From: Candidatus Omnitrophota bacterium
GTDB taxonomy: Bacteria; Omnitrophota; Gorgyraeia; Tantalellales; Tantalellaceae
Assembly: GCA_016783605.1 (NCBI GenBank)
Contig: JADHWG010000014.1
Span: 1 to 32,741, forward strand
Length of the DNA stretch: 32,741 nucleotides
Direction of reading: 5' to 3'
Shown here: one piece after another, positions 15,528-23,788 of the stretch
Numbering within the stretch: position 1 is the stretch's first letter
How the letters are laid out: the number at the start of each line of letters is the position of its first letter
Notes under the pieces: model-generated
Database searches by the model: none
Seen by the model: only the letters and a program-made list of their open reading frames with translations
What the model was told of the DNA's origin: nothing
Translations under genes and position numbers: made by a program

Positions 15528-18008
15528 TTATTCCACTATCAAAGACCCGCCTTTACCGGGGTCAAATCCTTCGCCGCCTTTAACGCATATCGTTCCTTTT
15601 ATTCCTCCACTCGCGGCTTTGAGATGAATTCTTCCGCCGCCTCCGCCACCTCCCGTTAGGCCGCCGTAACCGCCTTCGGCGGTTATCACGGCTTTATCGC
15701 TAAAAAACTCGTCAGCCGTTAAGTATACGCTTCCGCCCGCGCCGCCCGCGGATTCATATTCGGTTTCATTACCGAACATTTTTCTGTCTTCTCCGTTGGC
15801 GGTAAGGTATCCGTTAATTTCAAAATCGCCGCGCGCTTTAAGTGTGATGCTTCCGCCGCCGGCTCCGCCCGCGGCATACCATCCGCCACTTCCGCCGGAA
15901 CCCAGATCGCTCGGCGCTCTTTTCGCGCCGTATCTTTCCATGTCTATGTCCGCGTCTTCTTTTTGCGTCTTGGCACGGCCGCCTTTACCTCCGTAAGACC
16001 CGCCTAAAGCGCCCATATCGAGATATTTTCCGGCGCCTCGGCCTTTCGCGTCTGCACGGATGTTTCCGCCGGCGTATCCTTTTTCATCAGCCGTTATTAC
16101 GCCTTCCGGTTTTATCGTAATGTTCTCGGCGGAGAAATTTAGTACGTATGCCTTGACGTCTTCGTTTTCTCTGTGCGTCAATATGCCGCCTCTTTCCACC
16201 ATAAGATCTCCCACGATCGACTGCGGGTTATTGTTTGCCTGGATAAGTTCCCCGCCTTTACGAACGACTATGTCTCCTGAAGCGGGGTTTATGTTGTGAA
16301 TAAGAATGAGTTTGGACGTATGCTCGCCCGTGCCGTCACCGATTATGAGTTTTTTGAAACTGATGCCGCCGGAAGTTTTAATTGTTTCGTTGCCGGCGAT
16401 GGTTACAACCGCGGAAAGATCTTGATACGCTCTTTCTTCGGCGATAATTTCTTCCGCCGTCGCGGGAGCCTCTTCGCCTTCCGAGAGAGAGACCAGCCCT
16501 TCATACGGTTCAACCGTGAACGCGCCGTCCGACAAATCATATATTTTGCTTTCGTTCGCGTCGGAAATCTTGATCACGAGATCGTCCGCCTCTAAATCGC
16601 TTGGTATCGTCCACGCGTAAATTCCGCTGTTTTCTGTTTTTGTAATTTTTGTGAATGTTTTTAGACTGGATTTTTTTGCGTATTCAAGGGTTACCGGATA
16701 GAAAAAATCGTATTCCAGCGCGGACCACATAATGTCTTTCCTGGTTCCCGCCTGCCAAGTTTCGCCGCCATTGGGCACTATCATGGTGATAATCCCGGGG
16801 GCGTAATCCAGTTCCAAAAGTTCCAGTTCTGATTCCTGTATTCCGCGTTCAAATCTTACTTTCGCTTTAGGCTGTTTCCCCGTCTTGAAATCTTCGAGTG
16901 AAACGTAGTAATATGTGTCCGCGTCGCAGTCTTTTTTATACGTTAGTCCGTTATCCGCCGAAACGTCCACGGAAATTTCATCGCCTTCCCATGCCACGAC
17001 GAGTATACGTATATCAAACGCCTCCAATAGAGGCGAGGTTACGTATTGCCCGTTATCGTATCCGTCCAAAAGTACGACGTTTCCAAGCGCATTCAAACCT
17101 ACCTTCTCAAAAGACGGCGTTATCGCCTCTTCCTGTTTGGGCTCATCGCTTGTGTCGGGTTCGGGCACAACTTCTACAAATTCCTTAAGCCATCCGCCGT
17201 TTTCATCCTGTTCACTAAAAACATCTTCAACGCGCGAGGCGTCTTTCGCGTCCACATTTCCGTAATACATATAGATGCTGACCCCGGCGGCGGGTATCTC
17301 GGGCACTTTTACCCAGATCTTCGCGGTACGCGCCGGGCTCACGCCCGTCATCGTCTCACGATAATAGGCGAGTATCGTTTCCCCGTCCGCCGCGGTAAAC
17401 CGGATATCTTCCAGACCTTTCAGCGTATTGCCCAGACAATTGACGTCGTAGTCTTCCGCTTCGAGCGTCTCTCCGACCGCGATATCGACTTGATAGTTAT
17501 ACAGCGTCCGTGAGGAGCCGGTAATGTGAATTTTTTTTCTGTATTTGAGTCCCGAAAGCTGAGGTTCTCCGAATGTAGCGACAATACCGCTTGTATCCGC
17601 ATAGGAAATCTTAACCTCGCTCAAGGTGCTTCCCGTGCCAAGCTGTGCGCGCCACTTCAGGCGGTCGCCTTTCGTGAATCCTGCCTTGAGCGGCACACCG
17701 TTAATCACTTTGTAATAGTGACTTCCCCCGTCAACGCTTACTTCAAGCGTAACCTCGCCGGTAAACACCCAGTTGGCGGTTATCTCTTCTACGAGCCCGT
17801 CCGTTGGCACACTCTTATAAACGACATAGGTGGACCCTGAAATCGCGGGCAAAGAAAAGTCCCCGTTTCCGTCAGCTCGCCAAAAAATAGACGATGTATA
17901 CGTTTTTATCTCCGCCTCCGCCGAAATCGGCCACGCCTGAACAAAAGCGAAAACCAAGATTATCAGTCCCATTTTTATTTTTCCTCTGAGCGTCTTCATA
18001 ACTCTCAC
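15528..18008 (-). CDS. exported surface protein with DUF2341 domain and glycine-rich C-terminus
   Basis: Signal peptide; YRKKIHITGSSRTLYNYQVDIAV...ARTAKIWVKVPEIPAAGVSIYMYYGN (DUF2341-like); ITMIVPNGGETWQAGT; C-terminal GGYGGLTGGGGGGGRIHLKA. Confidence 0.85.
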   Translation of the reverse strand: MRVMKTLRGKIKMGLIILVFAFVQAWPISAEAEIKTYTSSIFWRADGNGDFSLPAISGSTYVVYKSVPTDGLVEEITANWVFTGEVTLEVSVDGGSHYYKVINGVPLKAGFTKGDRLKWRAQLGTGSTLSEVKISYADTSGIVATFGEPQLSGLKYRKKIHITGSSRTLYNYQVDIAVGETLEAEDYDVNCLGNTLKGLEDIRFTAADGETILAYYRETMTGVSPARTAKIWVKVPEIPAAGVSIYMYYGNVDAKDASRVEDVFSEQDENGGWLKEFVEVVPEPDTSDEPKQEEAITPSFEKVGLNALGNVVLLDGYDNGQYVTSPLLEAFDIRILVVAWEGDEISVDVSADNGLTYKKDCDADTYYYVSLEDFKTGKQPKAKVRFERGIQESELELLELDYAPGIITMIVPNGGETWQAGTRKDIMWSALEYDFFYPVTLEYAKKSSLKTFTKITKTENSGIYAWTIPSDLEADDLVIKISDANESKIYDLSDGAFTVEPYEGLVSLSEGEEAPATAEEIIAEERAYQDLSAVVTIAGNETIKTSGGISFKKLIIGDGTGEHTSKLILIHNINPASGDIVVRKGGELIQANNNPQSIVGDLMVERGGILTHRENEDVKAYVLNFSAENITIKPEGVITADEKGYAGGNIRADAKGRGAGKYLDMGALGGSYGGKGGRAKTQKEDADIDMERYGAKRAPSDLGSGGSGGWYAAGGAGGGSITLKARGDFEINGYLTANGEDRKMFGNETEYESAGGAGGSVYLTADEFFSDKAVITAEGGYGGLTGGGGGGGRIHLKAASGGIKGTICVKGGEGFDPGKGGSLIVE

Positions 18009-18030
18009 CTCTGTTTAGTTCGTCAATTCG

Positions 18031-18960
18031 TCAGTTTTCCGATTTTTCCACTTCACGTCTCTTTCTCTCTCGATCCAATCTTTTTGTCGTAGCGCGATAG
18101 TATGACACTAAATCCGCGCGATACTTCGCTTCCAGATCCTGTTTAAGCGCGTCTTCTCTCTCCTGAAACATATCTTCCACTTTCCCTTCCACTTTTTGAC
18201 TCGCTGCGAAATAGTAGTATGTGACCGCGCTTAAAGCGATGATCACTGCCGCGCCCGTCACAATAAAGACCTTCTGAAACCGGCTTCGCAGAATCATCCT
18301 TTTTCCCGTCAGGTTTTCCGCCTTATTCTCTTTTTCGAATTCATCTTTAATCCGCCGGACAAATTCCGCCGACCCGATAATCCCGCTTCTCTGCACTTTT
18401 TTATCCAACGCTTTTAGATCCGAAGGCTCGGCTTCATCTACGAATCTTTTGTACAACCTCACCTGTTCGCCGGGAATAACGGAAAACTTCTCCAACACTT
18501 CCTTCGCGTCCCCTTTCGCCTCCAAATAATGCGAATAACTCGACCACCGGTAGTCTTCGGCTTTGGAGCCGGCGTTTAATTTCTCGGGAACAAGATGAAT
18601 ATAGCGCGTCAATTCCGTCAAGTAGGTATCTTTTTCAACAACTGCCGCCTTAAACCGTCCTTTAAAAAGATGTCCGCTTCTTTCGTAGCGGCGGTTGTAA
18701 TATTTTGTGTATGTCGAATTCATCGCGTGCATAATTTCCGAAATCGTCGTTTCCGGCACAAGTTCGAGCAAAAGATGGATGAATTCCGGCATAAGCACGT
18801 ATGAAAAAAGTTTGAAGCCGTATTTTTCCTTGTATCTGGAGAGTAAGTCCACGTACGCGTCTTTATCCGCGTCGGCGCGAAAAAGCAAATTCACCTGACT
18901 ACCGTACGCGGTAACCAAGTACACCCCCTGCTCAATGTGTATTCTCGGAAGTCTTGCCAT
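18031..18960 (-). CDS. RAYT/Y1-transposase-like protein with degenerate HUH motif and C-terminal TM helix plus coiled coil
   Basis: MARLPRIHIEQGVYLVTAYGSQ...YGFKLFSYVLMPEFIHLLLEL...SGHLFKGRFKAAVVEKDTYLTELTRYIHL...YRWSSY; then FIVTGAAVIIALSAVTYYYFAAS TM and charged helix. 22 bp upstream of the DUF2341 gene. Confidence 0.88.
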   Translation of the reverse strand: MARLPRIHIEQGVYLVTAYGSQVNLLFRADADKDAYVDLLSRYKEKYGFKLFSYVLMPEFIHLLLELVPETTISEIMHAMNSTYTKYYNRRYERSGHLFKGRFKAAVVEKDTYLTELTRYIHLVPEKLNAGSKAEDYRWSSYSHYLEAKGDAKEVLEKFSVIPGEQVRLYKRFVDEAEPSDLKALDKKVQRSGIIGSAEFVRRIKDEFEKENKAENLTGKRMILRSRFQKVFIVTGAAVIIALSAVTYYYFAASQKVEGKVEDMFQEREDALKQDLEAKYRADLVSYYRATTKRLDRERKRREVEKSEN

Positions 18961-19030
18961 CTCTACATCTCCTTCTTATCAATCCCGCGGGACCACATCT
19001 CATGTGCCCAATCAAAAGTCACACACCAAC

Positions 19031-19056
19031 CCGTAGGGGCACATTGCATGTGCCCC
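19031..19056. repeat. CGTAGGGGCA palindromic repeat in the leader of the RAYT-like gene
   Basis: ccgtaggggcacattgcatgtgcccc. Confidence 0.8.
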
Positions 19057-19058
19057 AC

Positions 19059-19095
19059 AAAAAAAAACGCCCGGTAACTTACACGGGCGTTTTTA
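19059..19095 (-). terminator. intrinsic terminator of the riboswitch platform
   Basis: Minus strand aaaaacgcccgtgtaagttaccgggcgttttttttt. Confidence 0.8.
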
Positions 19096-19103
19096 AATTC
19101 TCT

Positions 19104-19175
19104 CGGCAACCAGACAATCCCGAATTCCCCCGGGACTCACGGCTTTGCGCCCTTACATCACTGCAAGTTTGCCAT
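19104..19175 (-). ncRNA. GEMM-I / c-di-GMP-I riboswitch aptamer (copy 2)
   Basis: Minus strand GGCAAACTTGCAGTGATGTAAGGGCGCAAAGCCGTGAGTCCCGGGGGAATTCGGGATTGTCTGGTTGCCG; GNRA loop GTGA. Confidence 0.9.
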
Positions 19176-19219
19176 TTTCTTTTTATACATGTCAAAGGTC
19201 TCTTTCCTGCCACTCCTAA

Positions 19220-19259
19220 AGTATACACCATATGGGGAAGCCTGGCAAGTGCCAGGCAC
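19220..19259 (-). promoter_or_regulatory. promoter plus palindromic operator-like module
   Basis: Minus strand TTGCCA-N17-TATACT with overlapping GTGCCTGGCACTTGCCAGGC. Confidence 0.7.
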
Positions 19260-19569
19260 TCGCCGTTTGAATCTTTCCGATTTTCAGCACCCTCATTAGT
19301 AAATACACCACCGTGGATTTTGCACTCCTTGTGCAACTCCCGTTCCCAAATTTCACCATGAACCAAATTGCTTCCTGCTACCTGTCGAATTTATGCAACT
19401 CCTTTAAATATAAAGAGTGCCAGTCATACCCCACAGCTAATTTTTCTCAATTTTTACAGTTCCCTTTACCCCTTTTCGCCCGACAATAACCTTCAACTTC
19501 TCTACATCTATTCCCCCAAAAACATCCCCACCGTGACACTCCACAACTTTATTTACCTTTTTTCTTTCT

Positions 19570-19878
19570 AATCCCCACGTCCCCTCTTACCCATACGGCC
19601 ACATTGCCCGCACCCCAATTCAATCTCCACATATCCAAAATCCTACGGCCACATCACATGCGCCCTCCCAATTCAATCCCCACGTACCCATTCACCCGTA
19701 CGACCACATTGCATGTGCCCGACTTCAATCCCCACGTACCCATTCACCCGTACGACCACATTGCATGTGCCCCCAATTCAATCTCCACGTATCCCCTTTA
19801 CCCGTAGGGGCACATTGCATGTGCCCAAATTCAATATCCACGTATCCCCTTACCCGTAGGGGCACATTGCATGTGCCC
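19570..19878. repeat. about six tandem copies of a 52-bp CGTAGGGGCA-type unit, progressively degenerate toward the left
   Basis: Unit aattcaatctccacgtatcccctttacccgtaggggcacattgcatgtgccc; leftmost copies carry cgtacgaccac or atacggccac in place of cgtaggggcac. Confidence 0.85.
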
Positions 19879-19944
19879 TAATAACACCTATCGATATAAA
19901 ATTCAAAAAATTTTCCTCTGCCAACGTAATCGTAAGACATCAAG

Positions 19945-19985
19945 AGTATACACAACCATTCCACCCCTGACAAGTGCCAGGCACC
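19945..19985 (-). promoter_or_regulatory. distal copy of the promoter/operator module
   Basis: Minus strand TTGTCA-N17-TATACT with gtgcctggcac upstream. Confidence 0.6.
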
Positions 19986-20227
19986 TTTTTCCATAACTCC
20001 TCTATTCCCCCCTTCACAACACACTACCACCATATACACCAACACACCAACCCGTAGGGGCACATTGCATGTGCCCACGAGGTTACCCGCAACCTTGTAA
20101 TAACGGGCACATGCAATATGCCCCTACGAGATAAAATTCAAGGTTGCCATTCCCAAATTTTCAAATATCAAACCCTTCTCTCCCACTTCCTTCGTCCTCA
20201 ATGAATAATATGCGCTCACATCTCTCG

Positions 20228-20314
20228 AAATCCCCCTAACCCCCTTTGCTAAAGGGGGAACTGAAACCCCTCCGCTCTTCCCCCCCTTAGAAAAAGGGGG
20301 CCGGGGGGATTTTA
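20228..20314. repeat. inverted repeat AAATCCCCC...GGGGGGATTT
   Basis: aaatccccctaaccccctttgctaaaggggg ... cccccttagaaaaagggggccggggggatttt. Confidence 0.8.
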
Positions 20315-20319
20315 ACCAC

Positions 20320-21243
20320 CTATTCAACCTCCCGTCTCCTCCGTTCCCGATCCAGCCTCTTCGTCGTCGCGCGATAATACGACACCAGATCCGCCCGGTA
20401 TTTCGTTTCCAAATCTTGTTTAAGCGCCGCCTCTCTCTCCTGAAACATGTCTTCCACTTTGTCTTCCACTTTTCGGCTCGCCGTGTAGTAGTAATATGTA
20501 ACCGCGCTTAAAGCGACGATCACGGCTGTGCCGGTTATAATAAAGACCTTCTGGAACCGGCTTCTAAGAACCAACCTTTTCTTCGTCACCTTTTCCGTCC
20601 GGTTCTCTTTCTCAAATTCGCCCCTAATTTGCTCAATGAACTCCGCCGACCCGATGATCCCGCTTTTCTGCACCATTTTGTCCAGCGCTTTCAGATCCGA
20701 ATCTTTGGCTTCTTCAACAAACCTTTTGTACAACCTCACCTGTTCTTCAGGAATAACGGAAAACTTCTCCAACACTTCTTTCGCGTTCCCTTTCGCCTCC
20801 AGATAATGCGAATAACTCGACCACGCGTAATCTTCGGCTTTGAATCCCGGATTTCCGATACCGGGAGCAAGATGAATGTAACGCGTCAAATCCGCCAAAT
20901 ATGTGTCTTTCTCAACAACCGCCGCCTTGAACCTCCCCTTGAAAAGATGACCGCTTCTCTTGTAGCGGCCGTTGTAATATTTCGTATAAGTCGAATTGAC
21001 AGCGTGCATAACTTCCGAGATCGTAGTTTCAGCCATAAGTTCGAGCAGAAGATGTATGAGAGACGGCATAAGCACGTATGAAAAAAGCTTAAACCCGTAT
21101 CGCTCTTTGTATTTGGTCAACAGATCCACATAAGCATCCCGGTCAGGATCGCCGCGAAAAAGCACATCCTCCTGCCCGCCGCGCGTGGTGACCATATACA
21201 ACCCCTGCTCAACATGTATTCTCGGAAGTCTCGGCATCTCCAA
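20320..21243 (-). CDS. paralogous RAYT/Y1-transposase-like protein with degenerate HUH and C-terminal TM plus coiled coil
   Basis: Near-collinear with 18031-18960; YVLMPSLIHLLLEL; FIITGTAVIVALSAVTYYYYTAS TM. Confidence 0.88.
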   Translation of the reverse strand: MEMPRLPRIHVEQGLYMVTTRGGQEDVLFRGDPDRDAYVDLLTKYKERYGFKLFSYVLMPSLIHLLLELMAETTISEVMHAVNSTYTKYYNGRYKRSGHLFKGRFKAAVVEKDTYLADLTRYIHLAPGIGNPGFKAEDYAWSSYSHYLEAKGNAKEVLEKFSVIPEEQVRLYKRFVEEAKDSDLKALDKMVQKSGIIGSAEFIEQIRGEFEKENRTEKVTKKRLVLRSRFQKVFIITGTAVIVALSAVTYYYYTASRKVEDKVEDMFQEREAALKQDLETKYRADLVSYYRATTKRLDRERRRREVE

Positions 21244-21324
21244 CTCTCCTTTTTTTCAAAATTCTAACCAAAATTCCACCTCGTAGATGGAATCCCTAAA
21301 TCCCTCTACCAACCCCCAATAACC

Positions 21325-21362
21325 AAAAAAAAACGCCCATGCAAGTTGCACGAGCGTTCTTA
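21325..21362 (-). terminator. intrinsic terminator of the riboswitch platform
   Basis: Minus strand aagaacgctcgtgcaacttgcatgggcgttttttttt. Confidence 0.78.
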
Positions 21363-21369
21363 TATTCTC

Positions 21370-21441
21370 TCGGCAACCAGACAATCCCGATTTTCCCGGG
21401 ACTCACGGCTTTGCGCCCTTACATCGCTGTAAGTTTGCCAT
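21370..21441 (-). ncRNA. GEMM-I / c-di-GMP-I riboswitch aptamer (copy 3)
   Basis: Minus strand GGCAAACTTACAGCGATGTAAGGGCGCAAAGCCGTGAGTCCCGGGAAAATCGGGATTGTCTGGTTGCCG; GNRA loop GCGA with perfect 6-bp stem. Confidence 0.9.
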
Positions 21442-21485
21442 TTTCGTTTTGTGTATGTCAAAGTACGTTTTTCTACTACCCCTAA

Positions 21486-21526
21486 AGTATACATCATATA
21501 GGGAAGCATGGCAAGTGCCTGGCACC
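21486..21526 (-). promoter_or_regulatory. promoter plus palindromic operator-like module
   Basis: Minus strand TTGCCA-N17-TATACT with ggtgccaggcac overlapping. Confidence 0.7.
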
Positions 21527-21890
21527 TGCCGTCCGTTTTTCCCGGTTTTTCAAGCATTGAACCAACAATAGCATCACCGGGAATTTCACACCGAAAATGT
21601 AATTCCCGTTCCAACGATTTCCCATGAACCAAATTACCCACTGCTACCTGTCGAATTTATGTAACTCCTTTAAGCATAAAGAGTGCCAGGCACGTCCCAG
21701 AGCTGATCCCAACCAATTTCCCCTGTTTTCTCTGCCCATTTTTGCCTGACAATTACATACAATTCCCACCCATTCATCCATCAAAGAACCGCCAAAAAAG
21801 TCACTTCACAACTTTATCTACCTTTTTTATCTTTAATGTCCGTAGTGCCACAATCCGGACAACAAATTCGGCGTTAATTTGAAATACGTA

Positions 21891-21966
21891 GGGGCACGGC
21901 ATGCCGTGCCCTTTCTGTCACACAAATCACCGACTCCATGAGGGCACGGCGTGCCGTGCCCCTACG
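21891..21966. repeat. CGTAGGGGCACGGCATGCCGTGCCC palindromic repeat unit
   Basis: Two inverted palindrome arms around ctttctgtcacacaaatcaccgactccatga. Confidence 0.8.
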
Positions 21967-22037
21967 AGATTAAACTGACCAAAAATCTGTAACGCATAAC
22001 TTGCTAAGCAAAACGCCACACAATACCTATCACTAAG

Positions 22038-22080
22038 AGTATACCCAACCACATCAAGCCTGGCAAGTGCCAGGCACTTT
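22038..22080 (-). promoter_or_regulatory. distal copy of the promoter/operator module
   Basis: Minus strand GTGCCTGGCACTTGCCAGGC with TTGCCA-N17-TATACT. Confidence 0.6.
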
Positions 22081-22311
22081 TTTATTTTTCGTGCTCAAAC
22101 TTCGCCTAAAACCAAAAATCTCAATTTCACCTCCCCTCCCACCCAAACAACCTCGTAGGTTGTTTTCATTGCATTGTTATCCGCGACAAACACAACAACC
22201 TCGTAGGGGCACGGCATGCCGTGCCCTTTATCACACGAAACACCGATTCCATAGCGAAGCAATTTGATCAAGATTTGTATGTTTTGAATTTTACGGGTAA
22301 AATAGGGACAT

Positions 22312-22364
22312 TTTTTGCAAGGACTTTTTGTATAAATTTTACACTTTTTGGCACGACTTTTATG
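22312..22364. repeat. direct repeat A flanking the DUF4143 ATPase gene
   Basis: 53 bp, 52/53 identical to 23736-23788 (tttttgcaaggactttttgtataaat[t/c]ttacactttttggcacgacttttatg). Confidence 0.95.
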
Positions 22365-23715
22365 GGCTGGAGGAGACATCAGACTCATTTTTCATAAAAT
22401 CTCCGACTAAATACAACGGATACCGATGAACCTTGTTAATGGGATCGATGAAAAGATTATTCGCGCTAAAAATCGTTCTGTATTTTGACTTATATTTTCG
22501 AGCAAAAACCTTTATGCTCTTTGCCTGGGTTACCCCCCCCGATTTTATTTCTATCGGCAAAATCTCTCCATTTATTTCTCTTAAGAATTCTACCTCAGCC
22601 GATCCTTCTTTCCAGCAATACAGCTCCTTTCCGCTTGAACAAAGAAATTCTTGAGCGGCAAAATTTTCCGCGAAGTAACCTTTGTAAGAACCGTATCCAT
22701 AGTCCATAATAGATTTTGGAGGTAAACCACTCAAAGCTCCCAATAGACCGACATCAAAAACATATAGCTTGAAACTGTTTTCCGTAGTATGCGCGGAAAA
22801 AGGAAGTAGTCCGCTATTGACCATCCGCACTTTTATAACAAGACCGGCGGAAACCAGCCAATCAATGCTCCCGGCTAATTTTGAATACCTTTGAATTCCG
22901 GGGATAACCCCTTTAAACTTAAACTTGCCCGCGGAACCGTCTTGCTCCTTAGCTAATTGCGCGGGAATGTTCTGCCATAATCTTTCAACATGCATCGCGT
23001 TTTGTTTACCGGAATGTTTTGCTATGTCAGCGATATACGCCAATAATAAATTATCCTGTTTTTCTCTCGTTTTTTCTAGAGCAATAAATACATCATCCTT
23101 GTATTCTTTAAACGTGCTAACAATTTCCGGAAGGCCTCCTGTTACAAAATATATTTTTAATTGTTCCCAAAGGCGAATATGAACGATCTGGGGAATTATC
23201 TCGGTTTTCTTGCGATCTTGGAGAAATTCAAATGATTTTATCTCACCGATCCCTTCCAAAAACTCCTCAAATGACAAGGGAAACATATTTAAAAATTCAA
23301 CTTTCCCGACAGGAAAAGATTCATCGGATAACTGGATCCCCAGCAACGAACCGGCCGCGCAAATGGCTAGTTTCGGCAATTCTTCTTGAAAATATTTTAA
23401 ACTGGTTAAAGCTCTTGGAATATTTTGAATTTCGTCAAAAATAATAAGATCGTTTTTTATATCGATAGCGGTGTTGAGATAAAAGCTTAAATCACGCAGT
23501 ATGTTTTGAGGAATAAGGTCTTCAGCGAAAATATCCACTAATTGCTTATGTTTTTCAAAATTCAAATAATGCACTTGTGAAAAACATTCTTTTCCGAATT
23601 TTTGGAGAATATATGTTTTTCCAACCTGACGCGCCCCCTTTAGAATAAGGGGCTTTCGATCTTTTTTATTTTTCCATTTTGTTAGTTTATTCCAAATATT
23701 TCTTTTCATAATCAA
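22360..23715 (-). CDS. AAA ATPase with DUF4143 domain
   Basis: WNKLTKWKNKKDRKPLILKGARQVGKTYILQKFG (Walker A), DLIIFDEIQNIPRALTSLKYF (Walker B), C-terminal EVEFLREINGEILPIEIKSG. Confidence 0.9.
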   Translation of the reverse strand: MIMKRNIWNKLTKWKNKKDRKPLILKGARQVGKTYILQKFGKECFSQVHYLNFEKHKQLVDIFAEDLIPQNILRDLSFYLNTAIDIKNDLIIFDEIQNIPRALTSLKYFQEELPKLAICAAGSLLGIQLSDESFPVGKVEFLNMFPLSFEEFLEGIGEIKSFEFLQDRKKTEIIPQIVHIRLWEQLKIYFVTGGLPEIVSTFKEYKDDVFIALEKTREKQDNLLLAYIADIAKHSGKQNAMHVERLWQNIPAQLAKEQDGSAGKFKFKGVIPGIQRYSKLAGSIDWLVSAGLVIKVRMVNSGLLPFSAHTTENSFKLYVFDVGLLGALSGLPPKSIMDYGYGSYKGYFAENFAAQEFLCSSGKELYCWKEGSAEVEFLREINGEILPIEIKSGGVTQAKSIKVFARKYKSKYRTIFSANNLFIDPINKVHRYPLYLVGDFMKNESDVSSSP

Positions 23716-23735
23716 ATTATGCCCTATTTATACAC

Positions 23736-23788
23736 TTTTTGCAAGGACTTTTTGTATAAATCTTACACTTTTTGGCACGACTTTTATG
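23736..23788. repeat. direct repeat B flanking the DUF4143 ATPase gene
   Basis: See 22312-22364. Confidence 0.95.

Noticed and set aside
19570-19878. Possible CRISPR array at the 52-bp tandem repeat
   Set aside because: Whole 52-bp unit repeats with no unique spacers.
18031-21243. Two RAYT-like genes as an ordinary active IS200/RAYT transposon pair
   Set aside because: First HUH histidine replaced in both, C-terminal TM fusion, and shared riboswitch leader argue against a simple active transposase, though this is not proven.
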